In this document: piece after piece, positions 1 through 7,240 of the stretch | How the letters are laid out: each line of letters begins with the position of its first letter | Position numbering within the stretch: the first letter of the stretch is position 1 | NCBI GenBank assembly: GCA_023392115.1 | Contig: JAEVZT010000628.1 | Coordinates: 1-7,240 of the forward strand | From: Chloroflexota bacterium | GTDB lineage: Bacteria; Chloroflexota; Anaerolineae; Aggregatilineales; Phototrophicaceae | Length of the DNA: 7,240 nucleotides | Reading direction: 5' to 3' | Made by a program: the position numbers and the translations under genes | The notes under the pieces: model-generated | Database searches by the model: none | Told to the model about the DNA's origin: nothing | The model's input: only the letters and a program-made list of their open reading frames with translations

Positions 1-502
1 GTTCAGCGGGACGATCCGCGAGAACCTGCGTTACGGCAAGCTCGACGCGACCGATTTGGAAATCGAGGCGGCGGCGAAGATGGCAGGCGCGCACGACTTC
101 ATCATGACGCTCGAAAAGGGTTATGACGAACAGGTCGGCGAGGGCGGCAACCTGCTCTCGGTCGGGCAGAAGCAGCTGATCAGCCTCGCGCGCGCGGTGC
201 TGGCGAAGCCGGAAATCTTCATCATGGACGAGGCGACGTCGAGCGTCGACACGCTGACTGAAGCCTTGATACAGCAGGGGATGGAAACGCTGATGGAAGG
301 GCGCACGAGCTTCATCATCGCGCACCGCCTGTCGACCATCCGCCGCGCCGACCGCATCCTCGTGATCGAGAACGGCGGCATCTCCGAACAGGGGTCGCAC
401 GCCGAACTGCTCAAGCAGCGCGGGCATTACTACCGCCTGTACACGCAGCAGTTCCGACGCGAGCGCGCCAACCAGCTCAATCCCGAGTTGGTGCTGGAGT
501 AG
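1..502 (+). CDS. ABC-type multidrug/lipid exporter, C-terminal end of the ATPase domain (5' partial)
   Basis: This is the 3' end of an ABC exporter subunit of the MsbA/LmrA-like type, with membrane and ATPase domains fused in one chain. The frame is open from base 2 and ends with TAG at 500-502, leaving about 166 residues. The visible part begins just after the Q-loop region with FSGTIRENLRYG, typical of these exporters. It then shows the signature LSVGQKQLISLARA, a Walker B segment (IFIMDEATSSVDT, including the D-loop) and the switch histidine in IIAHRLST. Walker A and the transmembrane domain must lie upstream of the window. LSVGQ replaces the consensus LSGGQ, a variant common in this exporter group. 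The role is ATP-driven export across the cytoplasmic membrane, and the substrate cannot be read from this end. These exporters often work as heterodimers encoded by adjacent genes, so the upstream neighbour could be a partner. It converges on the leftward gene block. Confidence 0.93.
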   Translation, partial: FSGTIRENLRYGKLDATDLEIEAAAKMAGAHDFIMTLEKGYDEQVGEGGNLLSVGQKQLISLARAVLAKPEIFIMDEATSSVDTLTEALIQQGMETLMEGRTSFIIAHRLSTIRRADRILVIENGGISEQGSHAELLKQRGHYYRLYTQQFRRERANQLNPELVLE

Positions 503-557
503 GCACTATAGGAATCAAGGCACCAGTTCCGCCGGTGGCTCAAAGCCACCGGCATTC

Positions 558-583
558 AAAAAGAAAGCCGACTTCAGTCGGCT
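558..583 (-). terminator. Rho-independent terminator of the leftward ATPase/zf-TFIIB block
   Basis: Read on the - strand, the hairpin 583-566 (7-bp stem, four-base loop) is followed by TTTCTTTTT (566-558). This is a good intrinsic terminator about 90 bases past the zf-TFIIB stop codon. Together with the + strand terminator beside it, it insulates the two convergent transcripts from each other. Confidence 0.75.
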
Positions 584-587
584 GTGC

Positions 588-610
588 AGCCCCGTTCACG
601 GGGCTTTTTT
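588..610 (+). terminator. Rho-independent terminator of the ABC exporter gene
   Basis: A 7-bp GC-rich stem (588-594 with 599-605) and a TTCA loop run directly into six T residues (605-610) and then CTT. It lies about 85 bases after the ABC stop codon and is the only hairpin of the cluster with a T-tract on the + strand. Confidence 0.85.
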
Positions 611-671
611 CTTGCAGCCCGACGCTTTGAGCGTCGGGTGGCGCAGCAGGAATTACCCCGCTTTTTTGTTG

Positions 672-986
672 TCAGTCGAATACGTCGAAGATGTCGTCGA
701 GGAAGCTGCGGCGCTTGCGTGGATAGCGACGGTCATTAGAGTCGCCGTAATCGCGTTTCGGCTTTTCCGGGTAATACTCGCGCGAGTCGTCATCGTCGTC
801 AACGTAGGTCGTCTGTGGCTGCGCGGGTGCAGTGCGAAGCTGCGCCTCGTACTGCGCCGCGCGTTCGATGATCTTGTCGAGCTCGCCGCGGTCAAGCCAG
901 ACTCCCCGGCATTTCGGGCAGTAGTCGATCTCAATCCCCTGCCGGTCGGTGATCACGAGCGTTGTTCCATCTACAGGGCACTGCAT
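672..986 (-). CDS. Small zf-TFIIB (zinc ribbon) domain protein
   Basis: A complete 104-residue cytoplasmic protein with no signal peptide or membrane segment. Residues 1-45 form a zf-TFIIB-type zinc ribbon: CPVDG at 3-7, then DYCPKCRGVWLDRGELDKI at about 21-39. The likely metal ligands are Cys3, Cys23 and Cys26. The usual fourth Cys is Asp6, a change I recall as frequent in this family. The middle (about 50-92) is low in complexity, with five Asp in a row at 63-67 followed by an Arg/Lys-rich stretch. The end is a hydrophobic-acidic tail, SFLDDIFDVFD, which looks like a conserved short motif. The exact function is unknown; zinc binding is inferred and a catalytic role is unlikely. The start ATG is at 986, with AAAGGAA 10 bases upstream (997-1003 on the - strand). 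The gene lies only 25 bp after the calcium ATPase stop codon, so the two are very likely cotranscribed. Confidence 0.9.
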   Translation of the reverse strand: MQCPVDGTTLVITDRQGIEIDYCPKCRGVWLDRGELDKIIERAAQYEAQLRTAPAQPQTTYVDDDDDSREYYPEKPKRDYGDSNDRRYPRKRRSFLDDIFDVFD

Positions 987-1011
987 GGTGTTGTTGTTCC
1001 TTTAGCCTACA

Positions 1012-3822
<2,811 letters not shown>

Positions 3823-3838
3823 AACATCCTCTCAGCGA

Positions 3839-3892
3839 GGCAAATTGAAGCCCGTGCCGTCCTTTTGTGCAGGTCGCCGGCTTCAATTCGCC
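3839..3892 (-). promoter_or_regulatory. Long stem-loop in the leader of the calcium ATPase gene
   Basis: The arms 3839-3852 and 3879-3892 are complementary over 14 positions, with 13 Watson-Crick pairs. The single mismatch becomes a G-U pair in the - strand transcript, so the RNA can form an unbroken 14-bp stem with a 26-base loop. The stem ends about 5 bases upstream of the presumed Shine-Dalgarno sequence (3833-3827) of the ATPase. That position suits control of translation or mRNA stability. There is no T-tract after it, so it is not an intrinsic terminator. I recognise no known riboswitch core in it. Confidence 0.6.
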
Positions 3893-3900
3893 TTCGTGTT

Positions 3901-4013
3901 CGTCTCAATGCACCGGTGAAGTGCAGTTGCTATCATGTGTGAATATCGTCACTACCGTATCATGAGGCGGAAGATTTCCGACCCTCAAAAAATGGGGGGA
4001 TAGCATTGAGACG
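3901..4013. repeat. Perfect 11-bp inverted repeat with a 91-bp spacer between the two ATPase genes
   Basis: CGTCTCAATGC at 3901-3911 is exactly reverse-complemented at 4003-4013. The spacer holds a small hairpin (arms 3968-3972 and 3976-3980) and a direct repeat TATCATG (3931-3937 and 3958-3964). The palindrome CACCGGTG (3911-3918) overlaps the left arm. GGGATAG occurs twice around the right arm (3997-4003 and 4013-4019). It could be the closing stem of a structured leader RNA, a pair of protein sites, or the ends of a decayed small mobile element. No coding sequence is seen in 3823-4036, and there is no convincing terminator for the upstream ATPase. Confidence 0.5.
3959..3988 (-). promoter_or_regulatory. 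Weak candidate promoter for the calcium ATPase gene
   Basis: On the - strand, TTGAGG (3988-3983; four of six consensus positions) is followed after 18 bases by CATGAT (3964-3959; four of six). Transcription would start near 3952 and include the long stem-loop but not the outer right arm of the 11-bp inverted repeat. Matches of this quality occur by chance, so read-through from the upstream ATPase gene is an equally good explanation for expression. Confidence 0.2.
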
Positions 4014-4036
4014 GGATAGGATGTTCGTCCTTCCAG

Positions 4037-6562
4037 CTAGTTCAACTCGATTCCCAGAAACCGCTCGAAGAGACGGCGGCGCCAGACATAGCGCAGAATA
4101 ACTGCCCAGACCACAACTGCCGCGCTGATCATGGCGTAGTCCTGCGGACGCAGGATGATAAGCTCGAAGAAGTCGCGCAGCGGCTCGACAGCATTGATGA
4201 CGACGAACGCCAGCAGCAGCAGCACGGCGAGGAACGCCGGGCGTTTGTCCGAACTTAGCTCGTCGCCGCCGGTGAAAACCGGATGCGGCGGCTCGACAAA
4301 CACGATCAGCAGCAGCCCGGTCAGAACGGTGAACGTCGTCAGCGCCGTCCGCGCAATGATTGACGCCATTTCGAATGCCACCGCGTCCTGCGTCGGCAGC
4401 TCGTAGTTGATGCCCGCGTACTGCTGGAACAGAGCGATGTCTTCCGGCGTCACCTGAATCGTCAGCGACTGCGTGTAGATCGTGACGAAATAGAACAGGT
4501 AGATCAGCAGCGCGAAGACGAACACGGTGATCGCCGCCGGAAACACAAAATGCAGCACCGACGTCAGCAGGCGCTTTGGCTGCTTGCCGGGACGCGCCCA
4601 CGCCGCCAGCGCGAATGTCGGGACGCCGACCGTGAGCAGCGTCAGCAGCGACACGTGCTTCGGCACGTAGGGAAAACCGGCGTCGACGACCGAGATCGAC
4701 AGGATCAGCAGCGCGACGTACACGGCGCGCGTCATGAACAGGCGCAGAATGTCCTGCATCCCGTTGATGATCCGCTGCCCTTCGAGGAAGGCAGGCGGCA
4801 GCGCGCCAAACGAGTCGTTGAGCAGGATCATGTCGGCAACGCCGCGAGTCGCCGCGCTGCCGCTCTGCATAGCGATGCCGAGATGCGCTTTCTTTAACGA
4901 CAGCACGTCGTTGACGCCATCGCCGATCATGGCGACGTAATGCCCGCGCTTGCGCAGCGCGTCGACAAGTTTTTCCTTCTGCTCCGGCGTGATGCGCCCG
5001 AAGATCGTCGCCTCATCTGCCGCCTGCTCAAACTCCGAATCGCTCATTTCGGCAAGCTGCGTCCCCGAAACGGCTTGAACGTTTCCGGGAAAACCTGCCT
5101 GTTTCGCCAGCGCCGCGACCGTGTGCGGGTTGTCGCCCGAAATCACCTTGAGCTTAACGCCGGCTTCAGCAAATCCCTTGAGCGTTTCTTTCAGTTCGGG
5201 GCGCAGTTCGTCGGTGCAGGCGATCACGCCGAGCGGCGTCAGGTCTTGCGGCAGGCGCGGCTGCTCAAGCGAGTCGTGCAGCGACAGCGCCGTCGGGTGA
5301 TAGGCGAACAGCAGCACGCGCAGTCCCTGATCCGACCATTCCTCGACCTGCTGGTTGAAATCAGCGCTTTCGGCGTGCAGGTACGGCTTGAGCATTTCAA
5401 TCGCGCCGAGCACGTAGACGCCGCGCATGGCGTCGTCGACGGCGATCGCGCTCCACTTGCGCGCCGACGAGAACGGCACTTCGTCGACAAGCCGGCGCGT
5501 TTCACCGGGCAGCGCGGCGGCGATCGCTTCGCTGGTGCGATTGCTCGACGTGACGTTGTGGGCGAAGTCGCCGAGGCGCGCGACCACTTCCTCACGAGTG
5601 ACGCCGAGCGGCGACACGTCGGCGAAGACGATGCGGTTGGCGGTCAGCGTGCCAGTCTTGTCCATGCACAGCACATTGACGTTGCTCAACGATTCGACCG
5701 AGTTTGACTGCTGGATCAACGCGCCGCGCTGGACGATTCGCAGCGCGCCGAGCGCGTAGGCAACGATCACCATGAAGAACAAGCCGTTCGGCACAAGCCC
5801 GGCGATCACCGACGCCATCTGCACGCTGCGCATCAGCGGGACGGCGTAAAGCAGTACCGAGATCAGCATCAGGAAGCCGATCAGCGTGGCGAAGCCCATC
5901 AGCAGGCGGATGACGAAGTCGACGTCCCGCTGGAGCGGCGTCTTGACGACGCGGAACGCTCGCGCGCTCGCCGTCAGCTTGTTGGCGAAGCTCTCCGCGC
6001 CGACCTGCGTCGCCTCGTAAGTCGCCGTGCCGGTGACGGCGAAACTGCCCGACAGCACATGGTCACCCGGCTTCTTGGTAATCAAGTCCGACTCGCCGGT
6101 CAGCAGCGACTCGTCGACGTCAATCCGCCCCTCAAGGATTGTGCCGTCGACGACGATCTGGTCGCCCGCGCGGACGACAACCGCGTCGCCGCAAACCAGT
6201 TCGGACGGATCGACGGTCTTCTCGACGCCGTCGCGGATGACCGCCGCCTTCGGACGCGTCAGCAGCGCGATCTTGTCAAGCTGGCGTTTGGCACGCGCTT
6301 CCTGATACACGCCGATGACGACGTTCAGCAGGATCAAGCCGACGCTGACGACGGCGTCGCCGATGCGCCCGAGCGTGATCAACATCGCGCCGATGCTGAA
6401 CAGGACGATGTTGATGAACGTGAACACGTTCTGGCGGATGATCTCGCCGTAGGTGCGCCCCGTTTGCAGGTTAACGTTGTTGCCCTGCCCGCGCTGGCGA
6501 CGCGACACAGCTTCGCTTTCGGTCAGCCCGCGTACGACGGGCGGTCTTTCTAAGACTGCCAT
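4037..6562 (-). CDS. Cation-translocating P-type ATPase, CtpE-like (P2-type), ion uncertain
   Basis: A complete 841-residue membrane pump. The order is: short N-terminus (GLTESEA at 12-18), TM1-2 (about 45-87), actuator domain with TGES at 155-158, TM3-4 (about 217-275), phosphorylation Asp301 in DKTGT, nucleotide domain with PFSSARKWSA at about 363-372 and LGAIE at 385-389, SGDNP at 475-479, hinge GDGVND at 547-552, and six C-terminal TM segments. FPYVPKHVSLLTLLTVGVPTF around 630-650 is typical of the CtpE group, members of which have been linked to Ca2+ handling in mycobacteria. Unlike P2A pumps, TM4 reads PNGLF (258-262) with Asn259 in place of Glu, and TM6 has no TDG motif, so the transported ion cannot be assigned. 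All catalytic motifs are intact. The start ATG at 6562 has AGGGGG three bases upstream (6571-6566). It is the first gene of the leftward block. Confidence 0.9.
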   Translation of the reverse strand: MAVLERPPVVRGLTESEAVSRRQRGQGNNVNLQTGRTYGEIIRQNVFTFINIVLFSIGAMLITLGRIGDAVVSVGLILLNVVIGVYQEARAKRQLDKIALLTRPKAAVIRDGVEKTVDPSELVCGDAVVVRAGDQIVVDGTILEGRIDVDESLLTGESDLITKKPGDHVLSGSFAVTGTATYEATQVGAESFANKLTASARAFRVVKTPLQRDVDFVIRLLMGFATLIGFLMLISVLLYAVPLMRSVQMASVIAGLVPNGLFFMVIVAYALGALRIVQRGALIQQSNSVESLSNVNVLCMDKTGTLTANRIVFADVSPLGVTREEVVARLGDFAHNVTSSNRTSEAIAAALPGETRRLVDEVPFSSARKWSAIAVDDAMRGVYVLGAIEMLKPYLHAESADFNQQVEEWSDQGLRVLLFAYHPTALSLHDSLEQPRLPQDLTPLGVIACTDELRPELKETLKGFAEAGVKLKVISGDNPHTVAALAKQAGFPGNVQAVSGTQLAEMSDSEFEQAADEATIFGRITPEQKEKLVDALRKRGHYVAMIGDGVNDVLSLKKAHLGIAMQSGSAATRGVADMILLNDSFGALPPAFLEGQRIINGMQDILRLFMTRAVYVALLILSISVVDAGFPYVPKHVSLLTLLTVGVPTFALAAWARPGKQPKRLLTSVLHFVFPAAITVFVFALLIYLFYFVTIYTQSLTIQVTPEDIALFQQYAGINYELPTQDAVAFEMASIIARTALTTFTVLTGLLLIVFVEPPHPVFTGGDELSSDKRPAFLAVLLLLAFVVINAVEPLRDFFELIILRPQDYAMISAAVVVWAVILRYVWRRRLFERFLGIELN

Positions 6563-6589
6563 GATCCCCCTAGTGCCTCGTTTAATTCA

Positions 6590-6604
6590 GCGCCATCATG
6601 GCGC
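6590..6604. promoter_or_regulatory. 15-bp palindrome upstream of the CtpE-like ATPase: candidate operator
   Basis: GCGCCAT-C-ATGGCGC is a perfect 7-bp inverted repeat around one central base. It lies 28 bases upstream of the ATPase start codon and just downstream of a -10-like sequence on the - strand. The one-base centre suits a dimeric repressor site better than an RNA hairpin. No regulator gene is present in the window. Confidence 0.45.
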
Positions 6605-6614
6605 AAACGACCCC

Positions 6615-6623
6615 ATTATCATA
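6615..6623 (-). promoter_or_regulatory. Candidate -10 element for the leftward ATPase block
   Basis: On the - strand this reads TATGATAAT, giving two overlapping near-consensus -10 boxes (TATGAT and GATAAT, each five of six). No good -35 box lies 16-18 bases upstream. Transcription would start near 6610, placing the 15-bp palindrome at the very start of the transcript. Confidence 0.35.
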
Positions 6624-6840
6624 AACCCGTTTCTGTCGTGTACGGCGTGTCAGCTTACTACGTACTTGGACTCAAAAGGTTACGCCCTTTGTCGGAAGCA
6701 GAAATCTGGCAAAGCCAGTAGACTGTACATAACGAACAAGTTTACTTTTTCCTACCTAATCGTAGGCGAATGGTATGTTTCTTTTTACATTGAAGGATCG
6801 TCTAATAGGACTAAGGGGACATATCGACAAGGAGTTTTCG
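6624..6840. other. Non-coding, relatively AT-rich divergent intergenic stretch
   Basis: No gene is supported here. The stretch is visibly richer in A and T than the flanking genes, most clearly at 6720-6830. It contains three short hairpins: arms 6675-6679/6686-6690, 6706-6710/6714-6718 (loop AAA) and 6751-6755/6762-6766. It probably carries the promoter and 5' leader of the secreted-protein gene starting at 6841, but I see no -35/-10 pair with correct spacing. The only clear signal is the AAGGAG ribosome-binding site at 6829-6834. Confidence 0.6.
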
Positions 6841-7240
6841 ATGAACAAACGCAAGAGTCTGCTTCTCGTCATCACAGTCATCATCTCGCTGCTGGCGCTG
6901 GCGGGGACGGCGCTCGCTCAAGACCCGAGCGTGACGGTCACCAGCCCGCCGCCGGGGATGACTGTCGATGCAGCAGCGCCGATCAACATCACCGGAACGG
7001 CGGCGAACCTGCCCGCCGGAGCGACAATTCTCGTACACACGCGCGTCAGTGACGCCGACGCCGACGACACGAATGATCCGGTCGCGGGCGAAGCGACCGT
7101 CGCGGCGGATGTCGCCGGCAACTGGCACGCCAGCGTCAACCTGACCGTCGCGCTCTCGCCGGGCATCCCCGGCAATATCATCGCTTACGTGCAGGTCAGC
7201 GGAACGACCGTCGCCACGTCAAACATTGTCAATATCACCT
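6841..7240 (+). CDS. Secreted protein with signal peptide, N-terminal part (3' partial)
   Basis: The frame is open from the ATG at 6841 to the window end, giving 133 codons plus one base. AAGGAG at 6829-6834, six bases upstream, fixes the start. Residues 1-26 form a classical Sec signal peptide: MNKRK as the positive start, a Leu/Ile/Val-rich core, and a probable cleavage after ALA-26, before QDPSV. The mature part begins SVTVTSPPPGMTVDAAAPINI, followed by alternating hydrophobic and Thr/Ser-rich segments with GNW (about 95-97) and VSGTTVATSNIVNIT at the end. This pattern looks like a bacterial Ig-like or similar beta-sandwich domain, possibly the first of several modules. Cys is absent so far, so it is not a lipoprotein. 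Function is unknown; surface binding or a cell-wall role is a guess. It is transcribed divergently from the ATPases and need not be related to them. Confidence 0.85.
   Translation, partial: MNKRKSLLLVITVIISLLALAGTALAQDPSVTVTSPPPGMTVDAAAPINITGTAANLPAGATILVHTRVSDADADDTNDPVAGEATVAADVAGNWHASVNLTVALSPGIPGNIIAYVQVSGTTVATSNIVNIT

Larger units (their letters stand above)
531..638. repeat. Cluster of four consecutive perfect hairpins at a convergent gene border
   Basis: Four hairpins follow one another between the ABC gene and the zf-TFIIB gene. H1 has 10-bp arms at 531-540 and 544-553 with loop CAA. H2 has 7-bp arms at 566-572 and 577-583 with loop TTCA. H3 has 7-bp arms at 588-594 and 599-605 with loop TTCA. 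H4 has 9-bp arms at 618-626 and 630-638 with loop TTG, which is CAA on the other strand. H2 and H3 share the layout AGCC-nnn-TTCA-nnn-GGCT. H1 and the reverse complement of H4 share the core GCTCAAAGC. Termination is the clear role for at least H2 and H3. The shared designs suggest a repeat family or duplicated terminators. Confidence 0.85.

Noticed and set aside
1..60. Absence of Walker A in the ABC gene as a sign of truncation
   Set aside because: The frame is open at the window edge and starts after the Q-loop region. Walker A simply lies upstream of base 1.
160..190. LSVGQ in place of LSGGQ in the ABC signature as a possible defect
   Set aside because: LSVGQ followed by a Gln/Leu/Ile-rich helix is common in functional MsbA-like exporters, so it is an ordinary variant.
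3968..3992. A terminator for the CtpE-like ATPase gene using the A/T run at 3987-3992
   Set aside because: On the - strand the T run comes before the 5-bp hairpin, not after it, and no strong stem precedes the run.
3823..4036. A yybP-ykoY manganese riboswitch in the ATPase leader
   Set aside because: The conserved loop sequences of that class are not visible. Only the inverted repeats are supported.
3960..4601. A 213-codon open frame on the - strand overlapping the 3' end of the CtpE-like ATPase
   Set aside because: It is a different frame of the same strand, with Arg/Ala/Gly-rich low-complexity content. The ATPase frame there encodes convincing TM7-TM10 segments.
4940..5707. A 255-codon open frame on the + strand
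   Set aside because: It is antisense to the nucleotide and phosphorylation domains of the CtpE-like ATPase and is Arg/His-rich without domain-like features.
6670..6790. A c-di-GMP-I (GEMM-like) riboswitch, suggested by GGCAAAGCC and a GAAA-like loop ahead of a secreted-protein gene
   Set aside because: The stem that should precede the GCAAAGCC element does not pair well, and I find no convincing 3' partner segment. A covariance search would decide; a significant hit would overturn this.
6453..7052. A 199-codon open frame on the + strand crossing the divergent region
   Set aside because: It runs antisense through the start of the ATPase, across the AT-rich intergenic stretch and out of frame into the secreted-protein gene. 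The frame starting at 6841 has a ribosome-binding site and a signal peptide.

Overview
The window is GC-rich bacterial DNA with dense coding. It holds the 3' end of one gene, three complete genes and the 5' end of a fifth. No rRNA, tRNA, CRISPR array or insertion sequence is visible. The combination of a short zf-TFIIB protein, P-type ATPases of these types, a Sec-exported domain protein and hairpin-rich gene borders would fit a Chloroflexota (Anaerolineae-like) genome. That assignment is an inference from overall style and is not proven by any marker gene here.

Layout, left to right. Bases 1-502 (+) encode the end of the nucleotide-binding domain of an ABC exporter whose start lies outside the window. 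Bases 503-671 are a convergent gene border containing four consecutive perfect hairpins (531-638), which supply intrinsic terminators for both strands. Bases 672-6562 are transcribed leftward (- strand). In transcription order they hold a CtpE-like P-type ATPase (6562-4037), a 214-bp gap rich in inverted repeats, a SERCA/PacL-like calcium P-type ATPase (3822-1012), and, after only 25 bp, a small zinc-ribbon protein (986-672). Bases 6563-6840 are a divergent intergenic region with a palindrome near the ATPase start and a comparatively AT-rich half. Bases 6841-7240 (+) encode the start of a secreted protein that runs off the window.

The central block is two P-type pumps of different subfamilies in the same orientation, plus a small zf-TFIIB protein closely coupled to the calcium pump. 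The first pump keeps most SERCA-type calcium ligands. The second keeps the full catalytic machinery but has Asn where P2-type pumps have a TM4 acid, so its ion cannot be read from the sequence. The simplest model is a cation (probably Ca2+) homeostasis locus. The most unusual parts are non-coding: the hairpin cluster at 531-638, where two adjacent hairpins share loop and outer stem but differ by compensated stem bases, and the structured leader in front of the calcium pump (3839-4013). Everything catalytic belongs to known families; no clearly new enzymatic system was found.
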